Assembly: GCF_021654575.1 (NCBI RefSeq)
Contig: NZ_AP024488.1
Coordinates: 3,619,501 to 3,683,500 of the forward strand
Length of the DNA stretch: 64,000 nucleotides
Origin: Desulfoluna limicola
Lineage (GTDB): Bacteria; Desulfobacterota; Desulfobacteria; Desulfobacterales; Desulfolunaceae
Direction: 5' to 3'
Shown: positions 8,404 through 16,777 of the stretch, one piece after another
Layout of the letters: each line of letters begins with the position of its first letter
Position numbering within the stretch: the first letter of the stretch is position 1
The notes under the pieces: model-generated
Told to the model about the DNA's origin: nothing
The model's input: the letters and a program-made list of their open reading frames with translations, nothing else
Databases searched by the model: none
Program-made: the position numbers and the translations under genes

Positions 8404-9444
8404 ATGGGCAATTCGAAGTTTCCCTCATTTACTGACGGGTGTGCATCCCTTCTCAAAAAGCATCTAACGAAAGAAATCTGGGAGGAGTTGCAGGGTCGCA
8501 GAACGGCTTCGGGGTTTACGATTTCCGACCTCATCCGATCCGGTGTGGAGCAGGAAGACAGCTCCATCGGGATGTATGCGGGGGACGCCGAGAGCTATGA
8601 TCTTTTTGCCCCGCTTCTCGACCCTGTCCTCCTCGATTACCATGGCAGCTCCGGCCCCCACCCGGCGCCTGATTTTTCTCTGGACGCCCTGCCCGAGCTC
8701 AGCAGAGAGGCCCAAGAAAATATCCTCTCCACACGGGTAAGGGTGGGGCGAAACCTTGCGGGCTATCCCTTGGGACCGGCCATCTCCTCTGCCGAGCGAC
8801 GTGAGGTAGAGACCCGAATCAAAGAGGCCCTGGCCCACCTTCCCGACGCAATTCAAGGGGCCTATCATTCGCTTTCCGAAATGAACCAAACCCGCCGACA
8901 GGACCTTGTGGCCCGGCATCTCCTTTTCAAGAGCGAGGACCGGTTCCTCACCTCGGCGGGACTCATGCGGGACTGGCCCGATGCACGGGGCATTTTCCTC
9001 TCCCGAGACGAGGCCTTCAGTGTCTGGGTCAACGAAGAGGACCAGCTGCGCATCATCGCCATGAAAAAAGGAGGTGACGTGACGGCGGTATTCCGGCTGC
9101 TTACGGAAGGGGTGTCAGCCCTCTCCCGTCACCTTGACTTCCTCACCGATCCGCGCCTGGGGTTTCTCACCAGCTGCCCCACCAACCTCGGCACGGCCAT
9201 GCGGGCCAGCGTGCACATGAGGCTCACGGGCCTCGCCACAGACGAAGCGGCCCTTAAGGTAAACGCAGAAGCACTGGGGCTCCAGGTTCGCGGCATCCAT
9301 GGGGAGCACTCTCAAAGCAAGGGCGGTGTTTTCGACATCAGCAACCGCATGCGCCTCGGCGTCACCGAAGCCGAGGCCATCACCCACCTCATGCGCGGCA
9401 TCAATCACCTGGCCCGAATGGATGCAGAGGCAGCCCCTCTATGA
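8404..9444 (+). CDS. Bacterial arginine kinase (phosphagen kinase)
   Basis: A 346-aa ATP:guanido phosphotransferase that should interconvert ATP and arginine with ADP and phosphoarginine, a cytoplasmic energy buffer. The key residues of animal arginine kinases are present: the nucleotide-binding STRVRVGRNL (109-118), NEEDQLR (210-216), the reactive Cys258 in CPTNLGT, and the loop IHGEHSQSKGGVFDISN with Glu301, which matches the arginine-contacting Glu. Length matches the animal family (about 355). Bacterial arginine kinases are known, from memory, from a few deltaproteobacteria including Desulfotalea and Myxococcus; the McsB branch is different and lacks the N-terminal domain seen here. SD AAGAGG. 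The stop overlaps the next start (ATGA). Confidence 0.93.
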   Translation: MGNSKFPSFTDGCASLLKKHLTKEIWEELQGRRTASGFTISDLIRSGVEQEDSSIGMYAGDAESYDLFAPLLDPVLLDYHGSSGPHPAPDFSLDALPELSREAQENILSTRVRVGRNLAGYPLGPAISSAERREVETRIKEALAHLPDAIQGAYHSLSEMNQTRRQDLVARHLLFKSEDRFLTSAGLMRDWPDARGIFLSRDEAFSVWVNEEDQLRIIAMKKGGDVTAVFRLLTEGVSALSRHLDFLTDPRLGFLTSCPTNLGTAMRASVHMRLTGLATDEAALKVNAEALGLQVRGIHGEHSQSKGGVFDISNRMRLGVTEAEAITHLMRGINHLARMDAEAAPL

Positions 9445-10634
9445 ACCCCAAGGAACAAAAAATCTTCATCACCCTCTTCATGTCGATCTTCTCGGCGGTG
9501 ACGGGGGTGGGGATCGTGATCCCGCTGCTGCCGGTCTACGCCCGCGACTTAGGGGCCAGCGGCTTTTATATCAGCATGATCTTCGGGGCCTTCTCCATCT
9601 CCAGGACGATCTTTCTCCCCTGGTTCGGCAAGACATCGGACCGCATCGGGCGAAAGCCCTTTATCGTGCCCGGCCTGCTCTTTTACGCCCTGGTCTCTCT
9701 CGGCTTCATGGTCTCCAGCTCCGTGAGCTCCCTGATCGGCCTCCGGTTTCTCCAGGGCATCGCCTCCGGCATGATCATGCCCGTGGCCCAAGCCTATGTG
9801 GGGGACATCACCCCCAAGGGGAAAGAGGGCTTTTACATGGGTCTTTTCAGCATGGCCATGTTCCTGAGCCTCAGCATGGGACCGTTCATGGGGGGCTTCA
9901 TCAACCGCCTCTACGGACTGGACGCCGCCTTTCTCGGCATGGGAATCCTGGCGGTGGCAGCCTTTATCATGGCCCTGATCTTTCTTCCCCCCGTCTCCGA
10001 AGAGAAAAGCGCATCGACCCGGTCAGAGAGCGTTGCCGTCATGGGTCTTCTCAAGGACCGACTCATTCTCGCCCTTGTCACCTACCGACTGGTGTACACC
10101 ACCTGCGTGGGCATGATCTGGTGCTTCCTCCCCCTTTACGCCGATGCCTCCTTCGGCCTCGGCAGCGCCGAGACCGGCACCCTTGTCATGATGATGGTGC
10201 TTGCTGGCGGCCTTCTCCACATCCCCATGGGGGTTCTGGCAGACCGATTGAACCGCAAGCTACTCGTTGTGCTCGGGGGCCTTTTCATCGTGCTGTCCAT
10301 GTTTCTCTGCCTTGAAGCCACAGGATTTTACAGCCTGCTGGCGGCGGTGGTGGTGTTCGGTATCGGCGGCGGCACCTCCCTCCCCGCCCTCTCCGCCCTG
10401 GCCGTGGAGCAAGGCCGGGAGACCCAAAGCCTCGGGGCGGTCATGAGCCTTCTCACCATGGCCCACAGCCTCGGCATGCTCGTGGGGTCCCTCATTGCCG
10501 GAGTGACCATGGATTTCCTGGAGCTGCGGCTCGCTTTCCCCATGGGCGCCATTATCATGGCCGCAGGGCTCATCCACTTTACCTGGTTGAGCCTTAAGAA
10601 GGGACACACTGCGTTGCCTCCGGCAACAAGGTGA
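9441..10634 (+). CDS. MFS transporter coupled to arginine kinase
   Basis: A 397-aa inner-membrane protein with about 12 hydrophobic segments. The loop GKTSDRIGRKP (about 57-67) is MFS motif A, and GRE/DRLNRK-like segments repeat it after helix 8, giving the usual two six-helix halves. It looks like a multidrug/metabolite antiporter. The ATG overlaps the arginine kinase stop, so the two are one operon. Whether the substrate is arginine or a related guanidino compound is inference from position only. The last residues (TALPPATR) are encoded by a type A repeat that begins inside the gene at 10616. Confidence 0.85.
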   Translation: MNPKEQKIFITLFMSIFSAVTGVGIVIPLLPVYARDLGASGFYISMIFGAFSISRTIFLPWFGKTSDRIGRKPFIVPGLLFYALVSLGFMVSSSVSSLIGLRFLQGIASGMIMPVAQAYVGDITPKGKEGFYMGLFSMAMFLSLSMGPFMGGFINRLYGLDAAFLGMGILAVAAFIMALIFLPPVSEEKSASTRSESVAVMGLLKDRLILALVTYRLVYTTCVGMIWCFLPLYADASFGLGSAETGTLVMMMVLAGGLLHIPMGVLADRLNRKLLVVLGGLFIVLSMFLCLEATGFYSLLAAVVVFGIGGGTSLPALSALAVEQGRETQSLGAVMSLLTMAHSLGMLVGSLIAGVTMDFLELRLAFPMGAIIMAAGLIHFTWLSLKKGHTALPPATR

Positions 10635-10672
10635 GCCACTTTGAGAGCGGGTTTGTGAATGCGACGCAGGGG
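10616..10672 (+). repeat. Type A repeat overlapping the MFS stop codon
   Basis: GCCTCCGGCAAC, hairpin AAGGTG-AGC-CACTTT, GAGAGCGGGTT. The distal arm is decayed. The repeat supplies the transporter's C-terminal residues and stop. Confidence 0.65.
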
Positions 10673-10728
10673 ACGTCAGGCACCCGAGACATTGCCAAAC
10701 GATCTTTGTAACTATTCAGATCAAAGTC

Positions 10729-10830
10729 GCCTCCGGCGGCCCTGCCGGGGGCCAAACCTTTGAAAAATCTGACAAACAGTTATTACGGCTAATTTAGGTC
10801 CATTCGAAAGCGTTGGCTTGCCGACTGTAT
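10729..10830 (+). repeat. Type B intergenic repeat
   Basis: GCCTCCGGCGGCCCTGCCGG, an imperfect AAACCTTTGAAAAATCT palindrome, CAAACAG, and the distal block CATTCGAAAGCGTTGG. The outer ATTCAG motif lies just before it. Confidence 0.75.
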
Positions 10831-11141
10831 TCGACGTAAGGAGCAAGCATCTCCTGGTGCCGTTCTGCCCCGTTGGGACTGAACGGGACGAGGGGGATGC
10901 AACCGGAACGTTTATAGAGCTCATGTCGTAAAGCGACCCGCCGGTGCCATAACGGAACAATTACATTCACTCCCAACCACTGCGTGAAAAGGTAATCGCG
11001 GAATCCCAGCCTGCGAATGCAGAGTTGCGAATTGCCCCCGCCTCAGGTATAAATATAAAAATATCACGCCTTTTACTCTCGTCCTTCGGACGCCACCACA
11101 TTCGTTTCACGTTTACGACTCCTTACACATGAGGTCATGCC
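10831..11141. other. Intergenic stretch before the Fe-SOD gene
   Basis: About 310 bases with no supported gene. An A/T-rich run at 11049-11065 is a possible promoter region for the SOD gene. Confidence 0.4.
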
Positions 11142-11858
11142 ATGCAGAAGCCTTTGTCTTGCCGTCGTCAAGGCGGAATTCCCCTTGCTCGTGCCTTCGC
11201 TGTCTTTCTTGCTGCCTTCCTGTTGCTCTTCTGGGGCTGTGCCCCTGAACCCAAAGGACCGGCCCTGACCCTTGCCCCCCTGCCCTACGCCATGGATGCA
11301 CTGGCCCCGGTCATGTCCGCCCAAACCCTGGAACTTCATTACGGCAAGCATCACGCAGGGTACGTCACCAAGGCAAACGCCCTCATTGAAAAAAGCCGTT
11401 TTAAACAAAAGTCCGTGGAAGAGATCCTCGTCGCCACCCGGGGCAAGAAAAAACACGAAGCGCTGTTCAACAACACCGCACAGGCATGGAACCACGCTTT
11501 TTTCTGGGGATGCCTCACGCCCAGGGGAGATGCAAGGCCCACAGGCTTGCTGGCAGGGGCCATCAACAAGGAATTCGGCGGCTGGAAGGGATTTCGAGCC
11601 GCATTTATCGATGCGGCCACCACACAGTTTGGCAGCGGATGGGTCTGGCTGGTCTCAGAGGATACAAAACTTCGCATCATCACCTCCGCCAATGCAGACA
11701 CCCCCATCGCCCAGGGACTCACGCCGCTTTTCACCATTGATCTCTGGGAACATGCCTACTACCTCGATTTTCACAACAAGCGGAAAGCATACGTGGAGGG
11801 CCTTTTCGACGGGCTGGCCAATTGGAAGGCGGTGGAAGAGCGGTATCAGCATCACTAA
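11142..11858 (+). CDS. Exported iron superoxide dismutase, possible lipoprotein
   Basis: A 238-aa Fe/Mn-family SOD. Expected metal ligands are all present: His66, His118 (AWNHAF), Asp200 and His204 (DLWEHAYY). Gln114 sits at the position typical of Fe enzymes. The mature part resembles E. coli SodB, but there are about 40 extra N-terminal residues: a basic start, the hydrophobic segment ARAFAVFLAAFLLLFWG, and Cys33. This is a signal peptide; FWGC is an imperfect lipobox, so the protein may be lipid-anchored or simply secreted. Removal of superoxide outside the cytoplasm would suit an anaerobe exposed to oxygen. A hemerythrin gene follows 52 bases later. Confidence 0.9.
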   Translation: MQKPLSCRRQGGIPLARAFAVFLAAFLLLFWGCAPEPKGPALTLAPLPYAMDALAPVMSAQTLELHYGKHHAGYVTKANALIEKSRFKQKSVEEILVATRGKKKHEALFNNTAQAWNHAFFWGCLTPRGDARPTGLLAGAINKEFGGWKGFRAAFIDAATTQFGSGWVWLVSEDTKLRIITSANADTPIAQGLTPLFTIDLWEHAYYLDFHNKRKAYVEGLFDGLANWKAVEERYQHH

Positions 11859-11910
11859 ATGGATGGCCGGTATTCCTGGAAATATCACCCCATCAACCCT
11901 GGAGGCTGCC

Positions 11911-12324
11911 ATGGTATCCCTTATGAAATGGTCCGATGACCTGCTGATACATGTCGACGACATTGACGATCAGCATCGCAACCTCTTTCTGATCATCAAC
12001 CGGCTCATCGTTCATAAAAAAACCAACGGACCCCGGGAGGAACTTCTCGACTTCCTCCACGTCCTTGTGGCGTATTCCCAGGCACATTTCCGCACCGAAG
12101 CCCAACATATGGCCGATGCCCACTACCCCCTCGCCCAGGAGCACAGCGAAGAACACGTGGAATTTACGCAAACCATTCAGGCCTTCATGCGGGATTACGA
12201 CAAGGGGACAGAGGATCTGTGCGACAAGATGCTCACCTTCCTGAGACTCTGGTGGCTGTCCCATGTAGCGGATGCCGACCAGAAATTCGGCGAGTACCTG
12301 AAAGAGGAGGGATATGTGCCGTAA
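11911..12324 (+). CDS. Bacteriohemerythrin
   Basis: A 137-aa single-domain hemerythrin that binds O2 at a diiron site. Conserved ligands can be seen in order: His in DDQHRNL, His and Glu in AHFRTEAQHM, two His in HSEEHVEF, and His/Asp in LSHVADADQKF. The start at 11911 has GGAGG 6 bases upstream. No signal peptide, so cytoplasmic. It follows the Fe-SOD gene on the same strand, and the pair could be co-transcribed for oxygen defence. Family members also deliver O2 to oxidases or sense it, but nothing here separates these roles. Confidence 0.9.
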   Translation: MVSLMKWSDDLLIHVDDIDDQHRNLFLIINRLIVHKKTNGPREELLDFLHVLVAYSQAHFRTEAQHMADAHYPLAQEHSEEHVEFTQTIQAFMRDYDKGTEDLCDKMLTFLRLWWLSHVADADQKFGEYLKEEGYVP

Positions 12325-12382
12325 TGTATCATCACACCAGGCCGGTCTTTAAGAAACCAAGGGAGCGATTCAACTCAAGATT

Positions 12383-12460
12383 GCCTCCGGCGGACCTGCC
12401 GGGGGCCAAACTTTTGCCCATTGTTATGAGCTGGGTTTGATAAACAGGTCTTTAGGTTTT
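12383..12460 (+). repeat. Type B repeat, degenerate palindrome
   Basis: GCCTCCGGCGGACCTGCCGG followed by a disrupted palindrome and GATAAACAGGTCTTTA. The outer motif ATTCAACTCAA precedes it. It pairs head-out with the copy at 12483-12568. Confidence 0.7.
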
Positions 12461-12482
12461 CCTTGAGTGAATTTTATATCAC

Positions 12483-12568
12483 ATGCGGATGTGATTTGAC
12501 CCGACGAACGCGGGGCAAAGCGCATCCGCAACCCGCTTTCAAGGTGGCACACCTTGCCGCCGGAGGTT
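12483..12568 (-). repeat. Type A structured repeat with covarying outer stem
   Basis: On the minus strand: CCTCCGGCGG, hairpin AAGGTG-TGC-CACCTT, and outer stem TGCGGATG/CATCCGCA in place of GCGAATG/CATTCGC. The loop varies to GCGTTCGTC. It begins 3 bases after the thiQ stop. Confidence 0.85.
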
Positions 12569-12571
12569 TGT

Positions 12572-13603
12572 TTAAGCTGACTGGTTGCAAGGAAAGAAAA
12601 GAGCCCCCTCCGGGTCGACCTCCAAAAGCCCCTCTCTGCCGTCCACCCAGGGGGTCTCCCTGGATGCAAACACCACAAGACCGTGCCCATCTGCCGCCAC
12701 ATGCACCAAGGACCAGCCACCGCAGTACTCCACCCGTTTGACCACAAAGGGGACCCCGGCTTTTGGGGCACTTTCGTGCAGCGCCACATGGTGTGGCCTG
12801 AAAAAGAGGGTCCCGGGGCCGCTGTGTTCGCTTAACGGAATAATCCGTTGGCCACCCTGCGCAACAAACCACCCATTTTCCACTCGCCCCTCAAGGGTAT
12901 TGGAAAGGCCCAGGAACGTCCCGGTAAAAAGATGGCCCGGGTGCTCGTACAGCCCCTTTGGCGTCCCGGTCTGGAGGATGACTCCCTTTTTCATCACGGC
13001 AATGCGATCTGAAAGGGTCAGGGCCTCCTCCTGGTCATGGGTGACGTAGAGGGTGGTGAGGGAGAGGCGATCATGGATCTCTCTTATCTCCCGACGCAAC
13101 TCGATACGCAGCCGCGCATCCAGGGCCGACAGAGGCTCATCCAGAAGCAGCACGGAAGGGTTTGGGGCGATGGCCCGTGCCAGGGCCACCCGCTGCTGTT
13201 CCCCACCGGAAAGGGTGGAGGGAAAGGCCTCTGCCTTATCGCTCAGCCGAACCAGCGCAAGAAGCTCTCGCACCCTTGCCTCCCGTTCTTTTTTTCCCAC
13301 CTTTCTCAGCTTCAAGCCATAGGCCACATTCTCCGCCACCCGCAGGTGGGGAAAGAGGGCGTAGTCCTGAAACACCATGCCAATCCCCCGTTTCTCCGGT
13401 GGCTCATGGGAGATCTCCCGGCCCATGAGCTTGATGCTACCGGCATCGGCCTCTTCCAGACCGGCCACCATGCGAAGAAGGGTGGATTTGCCACAGCCTG
13501 ACGGCCCGATGACCGACAGGAACTCCCCCTTCTCCACGGTCAGGTTCACGCGCAGCTGGAAGTCTCCATAGGTGCGAAGCAGGTCATTCACGTTCAGGGT
13601 CAA
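12572..13603 (-). CDS. thiQ: Thiamine ABC transporter ATP-binding protein
   Basis: A 343-aa ABC ATPase that powers import through the ThiP permease. Walker A GPSGCGKST, signature LSGGEQQRVALARA, Walker B VLLLDEPLSALD and the switch His in YVTHDQEEA are intact. A C-terminal OB-like regulatory domain follows (about 240-343), which makes it longer than E. coli ThiQ (about 230 aa) and more like the PotA/FbpC branch. The start is a TTG at 13603 with GGAGGAG 7 bases upstream, overlapping the end of thiP by about 20 bases. The thiamine assignment rests on the riboswitch and ThiB; by itself the protein could be a ferric-iron or polyamine ATPase. Confidence 0.82.
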   Translation of the reverse strand: MTLNVNDLLRTYGDFQLRVNLTVEKGEFLSVIGPSGCGKSTLLRMVAGLEEADAGSIKLMGREISHEPPEKRGIGMVFQDYALFPHLRVAENVAYGLKLRKVGKKEREARVRELLALVRLSDKAEAFPSTLSGGEQQRVALARAIAPNPSVLLLDEPLSALDARLRIELRREIREIHDRLSLTTLYVTHDQEEALTLSDRIAVMKKGVILQTGTPKGLYEHPGHLFTGTFLGLSNTLEGRVENGWFVAQGGQRIIPLSEHSGPGTLFFRPHHVALHESAPKAGVPFVVKRVEYCGGWSLVHVAADGHGLVVFASRETPWVDGREGLLEVDPEGALFFPCNQSA

Positions 13604-15260
13604 GGCTCTCTCCTCCCATCCATTCAATCCAAAGAAAACAGGCAATGCAAAGGCCCATGAGAAGGCTTCCCAGGGCACAGGCGGCAAAAAAACGGTACGC
13701 CCCGATTAGCCGATACAGGGCAAGGGGGATGGTCACGGTATCGGCACGCGCCAGAATCAGCGTGGCGTTGATCTCCCCCATGGAGAGAGCAAAAGCAAAA
13801 CAGGCGCCCCCCACCAGCCCGGAGCGGATCAGGGGCAACTCCACGGTGAGAAAGGTTTGAAAAGGACCTGCCCCCAGGGTACGTGCCGCCAGGGGCAACG
13901 AGGGGCTGATCCGTTTCAGGGACGCGGAAACAGAGCGCAGCACAAAAGGGTAGGCCACCACCACATGGGCCGCCACCACCGCGGCCCGACTCCCGCTGTA
14001 ATCCGGGAAAAAAAGAGCGAGGCATTTAAAATACCCCAAGCCGAGGACCACGGAAGAGACCCCCATGGGAAGCATCATGGCTGTTTCGGTCAGCCGTCCC
14101 AGAACGCCCCTGCTTCGGGTGGTCACCCAGGCCGCCGCCAGCCCCAGGGGAAGCGAGGCACAAACGGTAAGGAGCGCAAAGGTCAGGCTGTTCTTCACCG
14201 CCGTCAGGGAGAGCGAGGTTCCCGTTTCCGTGAACAGGTCCAGGTACCACTTAAAGGTCCAGACCAACGGCCCCGACCGGGTGGTCCGGGCCAGGAATGA
14301 GCGCCCCACAAGGGCCAGAAGAGGTGACGCGACCACCAGAACCACCATGACGATATAAAGGCCCCAGAGGGCCTTCGCGTTCCCTGAGAGACGAATGGTT
14401 CCGGGCCGCGCAGCTTGGCCACGCACGGTATGGGCCGCCCTGTGCTGCATCTTCACCGTGACCCAGAGCATGGAGAGGGTGAGCACGGCTCCCACCGCGG
14501 CAAGGGCCGCCGCCATATCAAGATCCATGCTGATACGGGCGGCACGATAGATCTCCACCTCGATGGTGGTGTACCTGGGCCCGCCTCCCAACACCAGCAC
14601 CACGGCAAAACTCATGAAACAGAAGAGGTAGATCAGACCCGCAGCAGAAAAAATGGCGGGAAGAAGCCCGGGCAGAGTAACGGAAAAAAAGGTTCTTACG
14701 GGCCCGGCCCCCAGGGTACGGGCTGCCAATGCCGGCCCGTCGTTGTGCCGCTCCCAGAAGGCCCCGATGAGCCGTGCGGCCAGGGGAAAGTTGTAAAAGG
14801 CGTGGGCCAGGATAATGGCGGAAAAGGAGTAGAGGATGGCAAGTGGTGGCCTCTTGAGGTCAAAAACCCCCATCACAAACCGATTCAACACACCGCTGTT
14901 GCCGTAAAAAATCACAAAGGCCAGGACCACCAGAATGGAGGGGAGCACAAAGGGAATGGCGGTGAGGGCTTTTAAAAGCCTCTTTCCGCGGAAGGAGGCC
15001 CGCCCCAGAAGCCAGGCCCCCGGTAGCCCCAGAATGAGGGAAACCACCGTACTGACCAGGGCCTGCCAGAGGGTAAAACCGATGACCCGAAAGGTATACG
15101 GGTTTGAGAAGAGCCGCACAAAAGGTGAGGGACCCTCTCCCCCTTTCAGGGCCTCGATGAAGATCACCGAAAGGGGAAGGTAGAAAAGAACCAGGGTAGG
15201 GACCAGGGGCACAAGCCAGAGAAGCCGCCCCCCCACCCCTTTGTGCGGTGAAGGAATCAT
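13584..15260 (-). CDS. thiP: Thiamine ABC transporter permease, two-domain
   Basis: A 558-aa inner-membrane protein made of two fused permease halves with roughly 12 membrane segments. Each half has an EAA loop with the same core, LAARTLGAGP, followed by F..V.LP, which contacts the ATPase. This fused layout is that of ThiP and of FbpB-type iron permeases. The ATG at 15260 overlaps the thiB stop (ATGA), which favours it over the TTG at 15281. Periplasmic substrate should be delivered by ThiB, encoded just upstream. Translational coupling through all three genes points to a single thiBPQ operon controlled by the riboswitch. Confidence 0.85.
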   Translation of the reverse strand: MIPSPHKGVGGRLLWLVPLVPTLVLFYLPLSVIFIEALKGGEGPSPFVRLFSNPYTFRVIGFTLWQALVSTVVSLILGLPGAWLLGRASFRGKRLLKALTAIPFVLPSILVVLAFVIFYGNSGVLNRFVMGVFDLKRPPLAILYSFSAIILAHAFYNFPLAARLIGAFWERHNDGPALAARTLGAGPVRTFFSVTLPGLLPAIFSAAGLIYLFCFMSFAVVLVLGGGPRYTTIEVEIYRAARISMDLDMAAALAAVGAVLTLSMLWVTVKMQHRAAHTVRGQAARPGTIRLSGNAKALWGLYIVMVVLVVASPLLALVGRSFLARTTRSGPLVWTFKWYLDLFTETGTSLSLTAVKNSLTFALLTVCASLPLGLAAAWVTTRSRGVLGRLTETAMMLPMGVSSVVLGLGYFKCLALFFPDYSGSRAAVVAAHVVVAYPFVLRSVSASLKRISPSLPLAARTLGAGPFQTFLTVELPLIRSGLVGGACFAFALSMGEINATLILARADTVTIPLALYRLIGAYRFFAACALGSLLMGLCIACFLWIEWMGGESLDPERE

Positions 15261-16273
15261 TTGGAGACGGTGTCCACCCAAGTGGAGATCCAGCCCTCAT
15301 TTTTCTCCATGATCTCCCCAGGCAAAAGCTGGAGGCTCTTTTCGGGCTTCACCGCATGGGAAAAGCTCTCGGGAAGGGAGGTGGCGCTGTTTGTCGGGAA
15401 CATGATGTTGGTCAGGGGAATCTCCTTCTGGAAGGTGTCCGAAAGCATGAAGTCGATAAAGGCTTCCGCTGCCTTTCGGTGGGGGGCTCCCTTAACGATG
15501 CCCGCCCCTTCAATCTGCATGTAGTGCCCGCCCTCAAAGGCTGCCGCCTTGTACCGATCGCTCTTTTCAAAGGCCACATGGTAGACCGGGCTGCTGCTGT
15601 AGCTCAGGACAATGGGGGCCTCGCCGTTGGTGAAAAGGCCGTATCCGGAACTCCAACTGTCGGTGATGGTAAGAATGGAAGGGGTGAGCCGCTTCCAGTA
15701 ATCGGCAAAATCATCGCCATAGGCCGACACGGTCCAGAGGAGAAAGCCGAGGCCGGGGCCCGAGGTGCGGGGGTCCATGAGGATCACGGATTTTTTGTAG
15801 GCGTCGGAGGTCAGGTCTTCGAGGCTTTTGGGGGGATTCTTGATGATTTCGCTGTCATAAATCATGGCAAAATAGCCATAGTCAAAGGGCGTCACCTGAT
15901 ACTCCGGGTCAAACCGAAGGGCTTCGGGAACATTGTCCAACCCCTTGGAGCGATAGGGGGAGAGGACACCGGCCTTTTTGGCTTTGGCCAGGAGGTTGTT
16001 GTCGATACCAATCACCACGTCGGCTTTCGGGTTCTCCTTTTCAAGCATGGCCCGCTGGAGGACCTGCCCGGAGCTTCCCACGGAGATCAACTCCACCTTG
16101 ATGCCGCTCATCTCTTCAAAAGCGGGAATCACCTTAGGAGCCAGGCCCCACTCCGAAGCAAAAGAGTCGTAGGTGTAAACCACCAGTTTTTCATCGGTTT
16201 TCCCAGCCGCTGCATAGGCAGGCAATCCAGCCAGGCACAGGCACATCACGGCCAGCATCAGTCGTTTCATCAT
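15257..16273 (-). CDS. thiB: Thiamine ABC transporter substrate-binding protein
   Basis: A 338-aa periplasmic binding protein with signal peptide MMKRLMLAVMCLCLAGLPAYA. The mature start EKLVVYTYDSFASEWG and the segment KADVVIGIDNNLL are typical of the thiamin/TPP-binding ThiB (TbpA) branch of the iron/thiamine-binding family. The start at 16273 has GAGG 7 bases upstream; a longer in-frame start at 16285 lacks an SD. A TPP riboswitch lies 36 bases upstream, so expression should fall when thiamine pyrophosphate is abundant. Confidence 0.9.
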   Translation of the reverse strand: MMKRLMLAVMCLCLAGLPAYAAAGKTDEKLVVYTYDSFASEWGLAPKVIPAFEEMSGIKVELISVGSSGQVLQRAMLEKENPKADVVIGIDNNLLAKAKKAGVLSPYRSKGLDNVPEALRFDPEYQVTPFDYGYFAMIYDSEIIKNPPKSLEDLTSDAYKKSVILMDPRTSGPGLGFLLWTVSAYGDDFADYWKRLTPSILTITDSWSSGYGLFTNGEAPIVLSYSSSPVYHVAFEKSDRYKAAAFEGGHYMQIEGAGIVKGAPHRKAAEAFIDFMLSDTFQKEIPLTNIMFPTNSATSLPESFSHAVKPEKSLQLLPGEIMEKNEGWISTWVDTVSK

Positions 16274-16309
16274 GGTAAGCCTCATTTTTTAAGCTGTGAA
16301 TTATAAGCG

Positions 16310-16417
16310 GTGGGATGGCGGAATCCTGTTCCCTACGCCGGGATCAACCGGATCAGGTTCAACGGGTATCATCTCAGGCTGCCCGGAGCACATGCATCGC
16401 CCCGACAGCCACCCCAC
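16310..16417 (-). promoter_or_regulatory. TPP riboswitch (THI element)
   Basis: On the minus strand the conserved core CTGAGATGATACCC, TTGAACCTGATCCGG and CCGGCGTAGGGAA appear in order. A closing P1 stem pairs GTGGGGTGG (16409-16417) with CCATCCCAC (16310-16318), with one G-U pair. It precedes thiB by 36 bases, close enough to act on the SD. Confidence 0.95.
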
Positions 16418-16475
16418 GGTTCCATCGCGGAAAAAGACAAGGGGCCGGTTATCTTATCCGGAACGCCTCGCTTTT

Positions 16476-16507
16476 TCGGTGACTGGCTCTTAAGTAGTCG
16501 GTGACTG
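16476..16507. repeat. Direct repeat upstream of the TPP riboswitch
   Basis: TCGGTGACTG occurs at 16476-16485 and 16498-16507, 22 bases apart, in the region expected to hold the thiB promoter. It could be an operator or chance. Confidence 0.35.
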
Positions 16508-16777
16508 AGGCCCCTGTCAACGGCTTTCTGGTGAAATGAGTCCCGGAGGCCTCATGCTCACCGCTCACAAGCGTTGCCAAGGTTCCTTCTCACCGTTAAT
16601 TATGGTATATAAACAAACATATGCACAGCATTTACCGACACCCGTCCACCTGCGTTTCCCTCTGACCGCCCCCTCTCACATCCATCGTCCCCGGAAACGT
16701 CACGAGGCCTTCACCACAAAGCGCCAGAGAGATATACGCCATCAAAACAACTCCTTTTCCTTAGGTGCAAAAAGACC

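Noticed and set aside
12572..16273. Ferric-iron (FbpABC) importer
   Set aside because: The fused permease and long ATPase would fit, but the TPP riboswitch and ThiB-like binding protein favour thiamine.
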